Origin: Siniperca chuatsi
Taxonomy: Eukaryota > Chordata > Actinopteri > Centrarchiformes > Sinipercidae
Reading direction: 5' to 3'
Length of the DNA: 64,000 nt
Assembly: GCF_020085105.1 (NCBI RefSeq)
Contig: NC_058058.1
Location: 6,936,175-7,000,174 of the forward strand
Part shown: positions 37,287-49,200 of the stretch, piece by piece
Layout of the letters: each line of letters starts with the position of its first letter
How positions within the stretch are numbered: the first letter of the stretch is position 1
Notes under the pieces: model-generated
What the model saw: only the letters and a program-made list of their open reading frames with translations
Told to the model about the DNA's origin: nothing
Databases searched by the model: none
Translations under genes and position numbers: made by a program

Positions 37287-40200
37287 ATGGCGGACTACGA
37301 TTTGACAACCAAGATAGCACATTTTCTGGACCGGCATTTGGTTTTTCCTCTTTTAGAATTCCTGTCTGTGAAAGAGGTACAACGGCTTTTGTATCGTATA
37401 ACGCCAAAATATAATGTAGCTGTTTCTTAGCAGGCATTTATACCCGAATACACGGTTGTAGCTAGCACCGATTCATCCTAGCCGGCTAGCAATCACGTTA
37501 GATAGCCCGTCAGCTAGCGGCAAACGCTTGCTAAACTACTAATTTATTTATGTCTTTTAGAACTGGACTGTTGCTGTTATGTTAGTTGTGGTAGCAACAA
37601 ATTATTGCGAATCTGGAAAACTGATGTCTTTGTTGCCTTGGCTCCTAGCTTCTTATTGTCGTTACCTAGCGTGTTAGCCTACAGCGAGCACACGGGATTA
37701 ACGTTGGCTACAACCGCCAGAATGGGACGAGCAGCATTCATGACTGTATTATGCTAGTCCTGATGTTATTTCCGCTTTCTGTTTGGTACTGTTTGTAAAT
37801 TTGAGTGTGTGTCCCAAAGGAAACTAAATATTTGTGTGTAACAGATCTACAATGAAAAGGAACTTCTTCAGGGGAAGCTGGACCTCCTCAGCGAGACAAA
37901 CATGGTGGATTTCGCCATGGATGTGTACAAAAACTTGTACGCGGACAAAGAAATCCCACACTGTAAGAAAGACAGCAGTTAAATAGTTTTGTCCATCGCA
38001 TTTAATTACGTCATAATATCTAGCTTTCATGCTGTACAGTTAAAAATACCTCCTGGGCACTGACGATGTACAATAGCTTTTAGGTAGTAAGAATTATTTG
38101 TGATTTATTTCATACATTGTGTTAACCTAATATGCAAGTGGAAGCAGATTATTAGTCATATTTTAAACCACGTAGTCAAAAAGAAGACCTCCTGTTATGT
38201 AGCCTCAGTGCCTGTGATGTCCCAACATTGACCAGCCACTTGAGTGGTTTATTGGTTTAAGAGATCAGAACATAATAGTACCATAATCTGGAAAGTACTC
38301 AAACATTTTACCTAATATACTGATGTAACAATGTTGTGTCAACACAAAAATATGTCCTGTTTCAGCTCTGAGGGAGAAGAGGAGTACTGTGGTGGCCCAA
38401 CTGAAGCAGCTCCAATCAGAGACGGAGCCAATTGTCAAGATGTTTGAGGACCCAGAGACCACTCGACAGATGCAGTCCACAAGGTCAGAGCAACTTGTTA
38501 TAGAAATGCCTCTCTCTCAAATACTTTGCTCATGCTATATTATAGTACTGACAGTATTATAATACTTAAAAGGCTCATCTGACATCTATTGATCTATTTG
38601 TTTTATTTTTCATCAGAGATGGGAGGATGCTCTTTGACTATCTTTCAGAGAAACACAATGTAAGTTTTGAAATGTTAAACAGTGTACTCACACTATTCCT
38701 CTTATTGTATAAAAAATGCACTGCATTTTAATATTTTAAGGTGGGTTTTGTAATGTGTTTTTGTTTCCATAACAACCAGCTGCCACTGTGAGCCAGCAGG
38801 ACTGTTATCCAAATCTCAGAATCCTAAAACATCCAACAACACCCACCAAAGTGCTCATTACTCAATGATCAGAGAAATACCATTGGCAGAGCTACTTTCT
38901 GGTTCGATTTCTTTTATTTTACCTTTTTTATATAATCTACAGATGAATTACACTTCTTCTTGTTTGTGATTAGTAAATCTAAAAAGTCCTCTAAAAAGAG
39001 GACTTGTCATTGTGAAAACAGGCTTTGTTTTGCCTAAAATAATGAAAGATGCCGGCACATTGCCTAATCAGCCACATTCTGTCAGCCTGGCAGCTTCTCG
39101 CAATTAGCTATCTTTTGAAGGGGAAAAAAAAGCAAAGGCGCTAGCCATTTTGAAAAACAGTGGATTAGTGTCTGCACTCCAGGGCTATAGACTGTATAAA
39201 GCCACTTTCTTTCTAACCTTAAAATCGTGCCAGCTGAGCAGTTTTCAACCTTGTTCTATGTGCTTTAATTTAAGTTTACATGTCCCTTGTTTTTTTATTT
39301 CTTAGTTTCGTCAAGAATACCTGGACACTCTGTATAGGTATGCCAAATTCCAGTACGAGTGCGGTAATTACTCTGGGGCTGCAGAGTACCTCTACTTCTT
39401 CCGTGTCCTGGTAAGAATAATCACATAAGAATAAAAAAGGTCTTCAGAAGGCGCAATAGATTAAATCTATTTAATCTATTTTTATATATTGTCTTATTAT
39501 TATTTCAAAAATACTGCTTGTCTGTTTTGATTCTGTTACACTCAATTTGTTGCTCTCTGCACAGGTTCCTTCAACAGACAGGAATGCCTTGAGCTCTCTG
39601 TGGGGGAAACTGGCCTCTGAGATCCTCATGCAGAACTGGGAAGCAGCCATGGAGGATCTCACTCGACTAAGGGAGACTATTGATAACAATGTAAATGAAT
39701 AATACTTTAAGAAACAAAATTTCATGTTGCAAGTTATCTTACAGGTATAATCAAGATTAGCTAGTTTTATTAGTGATTAGATTAGGAATATAGAAATAAA
39801 ATAAGATGGGACAAGAAGCACATAGCAACATGACATTTGCAGTCTCTAGTAAACTCAATTCTGACAAAGAAAATTGCAGGACTGAGAGTGAAGCTCATTT
39901 TATGAAATATCAGAACCAATACCAAAGAATCCTGACTGAAATCAAATAAAATTGTACCCAGATGAAGGTCTAATGAATGACCTACTGCTATTTGTAGGTC
40001 ATTTGCCTCGGTAGTTACTACGTGAACCTGTTTTCTTGACTGTTTCTCTGCAATTTGGCCAGAAAGCCTTCCATGAACGTTTGTCTGAAATGTATTTATC
40101 GGTATACTTGTTCTAGAAACATTGCTTGATGCAACATTTCATAACATCTGCCATTTGTCTCATCTCTCCTTACAGTCTGTAAGCTCTCCTCTCCAGTCAC

Positions 40201-43200
40201 TCCAGCAGAGGACCTGGCTCATCCACTGGTCCCTCTTTGTGTTCTTCAACCACCCTAAAGGCAGGGACAACATCATAGAGCTCTTCCTCTATCAGCCACA
40301 GTGAGTCTGTGTTTTCAATATAGCAAAGAACAGTCGCCTTTTAGATACAGTACAAGGCATATACACAGGCTTGATGCCGCTGTCATCCAGAGTTTATCAA
40401 AACAACTCTTTATCTTGCTCAAAAACATATGAGAGACACTGTCTTTTTCACAGCTTAAACCTGTGACCTTTTATTGAGGCCATATTAGTTAGAAGGCCAC
40501 CCTACTGTTTTATTGTCTGTTTATTTTCTTAATCTGATTGTGTTTTTGATTAAAAATTTGTTGCAGTTACAAAAGTGTACACATTGTTTTTGTTTTTTAA
40601 ATTGTACCCTGTAATGTATTTAACTGCATGAATCACAGATTTCTCAACACAGCTTCTGTGTTTTTTTTTTTGTTTTGTTTTTTTTAAGTGTTTTTTTATT
40701 TCTTTTGGAGTAAAATAACTGATGGTACCCAAATTTGATGTGATGGCAACTAATGATGGTGCCACTGTGTACTGCCTTTTGTGTTTTTCAGGTATCTGAA
40801 TGCCATCCAGACAATGTGCCCACACATACTGCGATATCTTACAACTGCAGTCATCACTAACAAAGATGTACGAAAGCGCAGGCAAGTGCTCAAGGACCTG
40901 GTGAAAGTCATTCAACAGGTAAGGTCAATAAATGTTAGCGGAATAATTCTTATTTAAAGCGGCTCAAGGATTTAGTCAACACATGAATGATATTTTCTTT
41001 TTCACTCCTGTAGGAATCATACACATACAAGGACCCAATCACAGAGTTTGTGGAGTGTCTCTATGTGAACTTCGACTTTGACAGTGCCCAGAAGAAGCTG
41101 AGAGAGTGTGAGTCGGTAAGGACAGCTTCCTAAAGTTTCTCCTTCAGTTTTCCTGCTTGACAGTGTGTGTTTGTCATAGTGCACAGGCCTAAATCGCCCC
41201 AGAAAAGTTAGCTGTCTCCTGGGACTGAGGGGTAATATGAAGCTTCCCCTAGCTATGGTGCTCTGATCTCCTGAGTCCCAGGCATTTAACTTCACAGCTC
41301 TTCAGCCTCAGCAAATCCATGTCTGGCCTGATTTGCTGGCTCTAACTTTTATTCAGTTTGATTTTCAAAGCGGAACAGCTGTCAGATTTGGGGCTTGGTT
41401 GCCTTTTCTTTAGAAACCCTTGACTGCAGTTTTGTAGTTGTGTTGAGGGACCACTTTGCGCATTCTCTAAGCACTCTCATCAATTGGCTTTTACCCCTCT
41501 TGTATTAATTATGCAGTGATTGTAAAGGCCTCAACTATCCTGTCAGATCCGGTATGTGAGCATAATGATGGACGAATGAAGATGGTTCATTAAGTCATTC
41601 TGTTGTCTTGGATTCTGCTCTCTTTTAATGGTCAGGGGAATTTAAATTTACATGATGTTTGTTAATTTTCCCTCTAGAGATCAAACACTTATCTTAATTA
41701 CTGTATAAACATCATCACATGATGTTTTTGTTTTGCTGTTTGCAGGTTGTTTTTTTTTTTAAGAATTAAGGTCTTCTGGTTTGTCTCAATCACAATATAG
41801 GAAAAATAATCACGGAACCAGTAAACCAATTGATTATTTCTGGGGGACTATGGCACCTTTGTTTGTGTTTACCCCAGCAAAACGTTGAATAATTGGCTTT
41901 CTTACACAATTACAGGTCCTTGTGAAATAATGATGCCACATCTCTTTTCAAAATCCCAGACACTAATATATTCATACATTTAAGCTTTTCTGGAGATTTG
42001 AGGTGGCCAAACATCTCATTTGATGTTTCTGTGATTGTTGCTTTAAAACCACAGATAGAGACAGCACAACATAATCCCCTACAAAACACTCTGTAGGGCT
42101 CATGTCTGCTGATCGCTTTGTGATTCATGTTGGGTGACGGGCTGATTCCATGTTTTCTTTAGCATGAGTTGTCAACAATGATGGAGAAGTGTGTTAACAT
42201 TCCAAGATTTAGAAGCACATTGATGCATACATGTGCATTTTAATAAGGAGGATTTCATTTCATTCAAATTTTTAACAGTGTGATATCACGCAGCTTGTGT
42301 GACCATATCTTTTGGGAATTGCCTAGTTTAGACAACAACAAAAAATCCCCATTATCCAAACCAGGAACCCAATACAAAACTGTCTTGTTAAAAATACTCT
42401 ACATTGTGAGGTTGGATAGTTCTGACCAGGACATTTTAATGTATGGGTGGATAAACCAATAGCTAGAAGTTCTGCCAGAACTGTGTGGTAAAACAGCCAC
42501 ACCACAGTCACAGGAAATAGTTTCCAGCACATCATGCATGGTTGTCGTGTGGTACTATTATGTACTTTAGTGTACTTAAAGTATACTTATCATTCCAGTA
42601 AAACATGGGTATGGTTTGAAATTATAGCTACACACTACACTATTATTTCGTCACATATGTTTTGAAGATGGCACCGTAAATATCAGAAAATGTGCTGGCA
42701 GAGAAACTAGACCTACTAACTGAAGGAACATTTGGTCTTTTCTTGATTTTGTTTGTTTTTATTTATTTATTTTCTCAACACTTTCTATACGTGAATGCTT
42801 TGTATGTATATAAAGTGATCAATGCTTACTGTAGTACGGTCTGTCTTTCTTCAGGTTCTTGTTAATGACTTCTTCCTGGTCGCTTGCCTCGAGGATTTCA
42901 TTGAGAATGCTCGTCTCTTCATCTTTGAGACCTTTTGTCGGATTCATCAGTGTATCAGCATCAGGTACACTGTCTTTGAAATAGGCTTACTTGTCAGTAA
43001 CAGTGTGTACAGTGCCTTTTTCTTTGTTAACGCACAGTTGCTTTAGAACATGAGAAAAAACGACGAAAAGCTCTTTTCAACTTCTGTACACAGATGATTG
43101 ATGTTGTGCAGTAATTTTACTTCTCAGTGCTCCCAAAGTTTAGATGTTACTCATGTCCTCCTAGTTTTTTAAGAAAATTGTATAATAATATAAATAGGAA

Positions 43201-44638
43201 ACTGTAAAAAGAAACTTTGAAGACTTTGGATTCTCCCAAAGGATGTTTACTTAACTGAAATGCTCCCTCCTCCATCGCTCTCTCCACTCAGCATGCTGGC
43301 AGACAAGCTCAACATGACGCCCGAGGAGGCGGAGAGGTGGATCGTCAACCTCATTCGTAATGCCAGGCTTGATGCCAAGATCGACTCCAAACTGGTGAGT
43401 CTCTGCATTCACTGATCCACCTTCAGTCAGATGAGCTTCAAATCACTGAGCCTAGCGTAAACAGCCCTGACTAGACTTCTAATTTGGGTAGTAATATAGC
43501 TGTGTAAATGTATTTGTTTGACTTGACTGAAAGCAGCATCCAAAACCTGTCAGGATTTAACTGCCGGTGCACTTATCACTTTTGTGGTACTTAAAAGTCA
43601 GTCCTTCATACAAATTCATTTTTGTTGTTTTGTTTCTCAGGGTCATGTGGTGATGGGCAACAGCGCAGTGTCACCGTACCAGCAGGTGATCGAGAAGACC
43701 AAGAGCTTGTCCTTCCGTAGCCAGATGTTGGCAATGAACATTGAGAAGAAAGTGGCCCACAGCAACAGGAATGAGGTAGACTGAGCACTAAACATTATGT
43801 AGGGTTGTGAACTTTTCACCCTTTAGTAGGATTTACTAAAAAGATATTAATACCATAAATAATTTTTTGTCTTTCTTTTTTTGTCATTAAACCGACTGAG
43901 TTGAGAAAGACAGAACTTTCTATACAAACATCCAGTCAATTTAGAAATTGATAGGCTGGCTGTCGCAACTACCAGTTCAAGGCGTGATTTATTTAAAATT
44001 ATAACTATTTTTTTTCCAAACATCGGTTTATGCTATTTATACTTACACTGGATCTAAATTGGTAATTGCAAACTTGCATTCAAAGATTTAAAAAATGTAG
44101 AAAGGTTAGGCACTTAATGTCACGTCACTCAAATTCTTATTGATCACCTGTCATGTCAATATGTGCAGACCACTTTCCTTAGTCCTACTGCCCTCTGATG
44201 GATATATGTGAAAACACTACATGTACAGATAATCCCAATCTTTCCTCTTAGTTGATTGTAATTGTGACCAATGATTTTCTGCTCATAGATTTTTAGTAAG
44301 CTGTATGTTTGTAACATGGAACCACTTTTTCAAGTTCTTCTGCATTACACAACATGTCCTTTTGGGTAAAATATAATGATTTTAATTTGAGTCATTTGCC
44401 AAAAAATAGTCCGACAATCTGTCATAGTTTTGTGAGAACATAGTTTGTTTTTGTCCTGTCAATCATTTTGAGAGAGAAGCTGGCAGGTGTTTTCAGTTGG
44501 AGGATATCTAATTTTGGAACAAATCTCTTCCGTTTGTAAAGTAGTTTGAGCATTTCTTCTAACACCTCTTCTAACATTTGTTTGTTTTTGTTTTCTCAGA
44601 CACCAAACTGGGCTGCTCAAGACACCAGCTTCTATTAA
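37287..44638 (+). CDS. eif3e: Eukaryotic translation initiation factor 3 subunit E (13 exons, complete)
   Basis: Coding exons: 37287-37376, 37845-37962, 38366-38483, 38617-38659, 39306-39410, 39565-39690, 40176-40300, 40792-40918, 41014-41115, 42855-42964, 43292-43394, 43641-43775, 44600-44638. All have GT/AG borders and phases that join without a shift, giving 446 residues plus stop (human eIF3e is 445). The product begins [20 protein letters not shown] and ends [10 protein letters not shown], nearly identical to vertebrate eIF3e (INT6). An N-terminal eIF3_N domain covers about residues 5-140; a PCI domain follows in the C-terminal half ([16 protein letters not shown] through [16 protein letters not shown]). 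eIF3e is a cytoplasmic subunit of the eIF3 scaffold that helps recruit mRNA and the 40S subunit, and also contacts nonsense-mediated decay and proteasome-related factors. No truncation or frame damage was seen. Intron 9 (1.74 kb) is by far the longest. Confidence 0.98.
41116..42854 (+). other. eif3e intron 9, unusually long, possible regulatory content
   Basis: This 1.74-kb intron is free of the repeat families found elsewhere in the window. It contains dense homeodomain- and SOX/TCF-like cores ('cctttgtttgtg', 'caattgattatttc', 'cttaattactg', 'gttaattttcc'). Developmental enhancers in introns of housekeeping genes are a known bystander-gene pattern, but conservation was not tested. Confidence 0.25.
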
Positions 44639-44970
44639 AATAGAAATCAGTATCAGAAGAATGCAGATGGCTCTTGTGGAAATTATTGAAGCTTTTTATT
44701 GTATTTATGGATTTATTAGTTTACCCACCATTGTCATTTAACTCCCAGCTTAACTGCTGCGATACAAAATATCCCAGAGGAGGCTGCAAGGCTTGATGCC
44801 TTTTCCTGCAAGGTATTATTTATATTAAATGCATACTATTCTCTTCATCATAACTTATTTGGAATCTGGTGGCAGTTTGATTTTGAGGTCAAATGTTAAT
44901 TTCTCAATTAAACTTTTAGAGGTAATTATTCAACCAAAAATGTAATAAATTAACATTAAACATTTATTTG
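44639..44970 (+). terminator. eif3e 3' UTR with AATAAA polyadenylation signal
   Basis: Following the TAA at 44636-44638, the 3' UTR runs about 300 bases to an AATAAA hexamer at 44944-44949. This is the first canonical hexamer after the stop that I found. The cleavage site would be expected 10-30 bases downstream. Confidence 0.55.
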
Positions 44971-46217
44971 GCTCTTGTTTCTTCTTCCTTTTATTAATAT
45001 GTGACCACTAGATGGCACAGTTTGTTAATTTTTGTTTTCTGCTGTCTGGAGACAGTTGAAGCATTTCACAGTCTCTGCCAGACTGTAGTTCCTACTACAG
45101 CGTGATATTTGTATTTGTTGTAAATGTAAGAACAGACAGATGCATAATTGACATACAAATGAACTAAAAAAACACTTTGAAAGTAGACACTGAACTGCAA
45201 CCAGCCTTGACATGAGAGGCAAGATTTAGTAATTGGGGGGGAAAAACTTGGGAAAAGCTGTTGGTATGGAGATCAAATTTGATGGAAAGCACTGCAACAG
45301 CAACTCACAAGACACAGATCAAGAATCGGTCACACACTTGGATAATTCACAAGGCTCCTCTGTTTGTTGTAACCATGTCAGTTAGAGTTGGTTGTTTCTG
45401 ATGTGCAGTAACTGTTTAACCACACCTTATTCCTGAAACTTGAATGACACTGCAAAGCCTACTCCATTTCAGCATATCCTCAGCAAATATTTAATTAGTG
45501 TAAATGTGCTGTGAAACCAGTCTTCACTACATACTAAAGCATTATTACAGTAACATGCAGCTGTAAGGAACAGGGTTCATTTAAAACCTGTTTGGTGAAT
45601 AGTTCAGGTCAATCAAAGTGTGCACTCTTTGTTACTTGTTCTCACATCTGGTTAACGACTGTAAAGATATTGTTGTGTGTTAGGAAACAACAATACCTCT
45701 GTCATTCGAGAAAATACTGCTGCCAGGTGTTCAGGTAAAGAGGGGAAAGTGCCCCAGGTGCATTTCTGAGTCGCCCCTCAAAATTACAGCCAGTGTGTGA
45801 GGATTCTTTCTCATGTTCAGCCTGGGAGTGGCTGACGGTAACGCCAGCCGCTGTAACTCGTGGCCACTCCTCCAAACTCTTTTGCTTATGCACACACACT
45901 CACACTTTTCCAGGACTCAGTAAAACACAACAGACACATACACAAGCTAACACACACACTTACACACAGTCAGAGCTGACGTGGGCTGAGGTCTGAGCAG
46001 GGCTCCTTCTGGAACAGCTGGTATCCATCTGTGGTAGCCATTGCTCTGGCTGCTGCTTCTTCCTGCTGTTGTATGCACCGTGGCTGGCCCGAGAGCACAC
46101 AAACCGGCCCACTGCAACCCATTCATGAGCTCTGCTGCAGTCACACTCTGGGAATCAGCCTGACTACAGATAGTGAGGCTCTACTGGTGACAAGCAGTGT
46201 GCTCACCAGCCTTCAGC
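44971..46217. other. Short intergenic region between eif3e and the unrecognised membrane gene
   Basis: About 1.25 kb. From about 45700 onward the sequence becomes G/C-richer with CA-rich patches (45890-45965), probably the promoter and 5' UTR of the next gene. No TATA box was placed. Confidence 0.4.
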
Positions 46218-49200
46218 ATGGATATCCTGACAGCCTGGGCTGTCACTAACCCAGCTGTGGCCCGGCTCCTCTGGGTCCTAGTTCTGGTGCTGGCCACCCT
46301 CCTGGTCTGGCTCTTCTTCTTCTGCTGCTACAGTTGGAACCAGAACTCCTCGTCCTCCCTGGAGAGGTACCTGGCAGGTAGGTGTCATCCCCCCTCCCCC
46401 GCCCGGTGGGTGTGTGGAGGCCTAAACAAGACTGATGCTGCTTACTGTGAAGTTTTAACTTTAAGTCAGGCTCGATTTTACTAGGAGGAACACTCAGTTT
46501 TTTGTTTTTTTTCAAGTCCAGTAATTGTAAATTGTTAGTGTTTCCTTTCCAAGACTGCAGTATCCACATTTTCCACAAATTGCCAGCTCTTGTTGGCTCT
46601 GACTCCATTTTGTGGTTTGGAGCTGTTCTGATTACTGTTTAAGTGTGCTTTTACCCATGTGAGAGGATACAATGGGTCTTTCATACACATTAGTACAATA
46701 AAACATGTTTATTTTTAGGACGTTGCTGTGAGCCATCACAGGCATACTTTTCCATCTAACTAAGAATGTGAAACTACGCTTTAGTGTTGTCCCACCCTCC
46801 AGAATGTGAGCCTAATAATATGTTATAAATTTGACAAGACGTGACGTCATGGGTCAACATGCAGCTCAAGCCTACAAGCTACAGTGATTTGCAGAGTCAT
46901 GGTAACCTGCATGTCACTGCCGTAAACCATGACGCAGGTCCTCTCTGTCATCTCTGCTATACTATACACATTTTAGAGCAATGTCACTTTTACCACTTCA
47001 TGATAGTAGTTGAAATGATGATGAATGACCCATATTTTCTTGTGACTGATGGGGTGTTGTCAAACTATTTTGTTCCTTCTAAGGTAATTTTTTATTTTTA
47101 TTTTCATACAGTGACAGCAAAGCGCTCCAAATCTAAAGCTCCGACTCAGGTGAGAAAATCTATCTAATAAGAGACTTTGTCTGTTTTAATAAACAACTCC
47201 TTCATTTGCAACAAAAATGTGAACACTTCATGCCTTACATTCCTGTTTGACCATGACGGAGTCCTCAAAGTGCAGTCTGCTTTCATTATCGCATTAGCAC
47301 GTCAGTTCGTAATGCCTGCTTCAGACTTCAGAGGTCCTCCTTCACTTCATTTTGCTCAGTTTCCTACAACCAGCCTGCAGATGAGAGGAGCACACAAGAC
47401 CAACATGCTTGACAAGTTCATTATTACTTATTCAGTGTACTGCACCATTATTATTTAGTGGTATGACGTGATTATATGTCTCTGCCAAAGTGTTACATAA
47501 ATTTAAACCTTGTCACATTGTCATGCCAACATTATGCAGTATGTTAGTAGTTTAAATGTCATGTTTGTGTGTCATGACTTGAGACCATATTGGAGGATGT
47601 TATCAAGGTTTCATCAGGACTCTTAATTTAATTCAGGACTTAATTTAGTCACTGTCAAAACTTGAATTTGAGCATGTAAACCTAACGTTAACTTCTTTTG
47701 AGAGGTCCCTCAGGTTTTAAAGCAAGATTGAGATTAGACCAACAGAGCACTAGTGGATTTGGCCCTGATTGGTACCTCTTTGGAAACAAATCAAGGACTG
47801 CAGTTGAAAATTAGCCAGCTGGCTAACACTGGCACATTTACAGAAATGTTGATTACCGCTCTCCTTATAAATAAATTTAATTAAATGCTACATTCTCCAG
47901 TTTTCAATATACCTGCCACAGTTTTGGAGGTAAAGTCAAAAGTATTGAACAATAAAAACTTACTGACCTGATGATGGCGCTAGATGATAAATTATTACAA
48001 TTCATCCTGAGGGGAACACAAATATCTGAACCAAATTTCATGCCAATCCAATAGTTGGTGAGCAATTTCACTCAAAACCACTATTGTCAACCTCATGGTG
48101 GCGCTAGAGGAAAAGTCAATGGATCACCAAGTCATGAGGTCTGGGGACCATGAATGTCTGTTCCAAATTTTGTGTCGATCCATCCAGTAGTTGTTGAGAT
48201 ATTTCAGTCTGGACCAAAGTGGTGGATTGACTGAGAGCCACACAGCTTGCTAGCATAGCTTATTGTTGCTGACTTGTGTAGAACAGTAGTGATTCAATCA
48301 GTGGTGGAAAGTAACATTACTACTAAAGTACATTTACTCAAGTGCTGTACTTAAGTACAATTTTGAGGTACTTTACTTGAGTATTTCTGTTTTACTCCAC
48401 CACAATTCAGAGGCAAATATTGTACTTTTTACTCCACTACATTTATTTGATAACTTTGATAACTATTATAGATTAAGATAAGACTTTAGTGTTCCCTGGG
48501 AAATTCACAAGCTACCCAGCAGTATAATAAGTAATTAAATGAGCTCCACCTTTACCAGCTTCAACACTGAAGTGATGAACACATTAATGCATCAATAATT
48601 ATAATACAATAGTATATATTATTCTGAAATGGGCCATTCTGCATAATGACTACTTTTACTTTTGGTACTTTTATTTAATTATATTTTGATGCTAATACTT
48701 TTGTACTTTTACTTGAGTAACATTTTGAATGCAGGACTTTTACTTGTAACAGAGCATTTCTACTCTGCAGTATTGCTATTTTTACTTAAGTACAAGATCT
48801 GAGTACTTCTTCCTCCTGTGGTTTCAAACTACAGTATATCCTGTTTTAACATTTGATGTTATATTCATTAATAGCAGGAAGTGATGCATTTAATGTTTCC
48901 AGCATGAGCAACAATGTTTCTTTATGAATACAGGATAGGGGAACTGGCATTTTATGAAGCACAAAACAAAGTACATTGTTCTTATTCAAAGACCCATTTG
49001 AACAACACGCAACATTGGTGCATCTACTTCAGTTCGTGTAGCATACAAGTCATACAATATAAATGCAAAATGCCTATGTTAGGGACCCTCTTCAGCTTTA
49101 GCCCCCTCTTGTCCTATCTAGTGTCCCTGCAGAGGACATTGTTTATATCAATCCTATATAATCAATGTACTGTAATATAACCTCTCAGCAGCTGCAGCTT

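Noticed and set aside
46246..46608. 120-codon minus frame
   Set aside because: Antisense of exon 1 of the unrecognised membrane gene.
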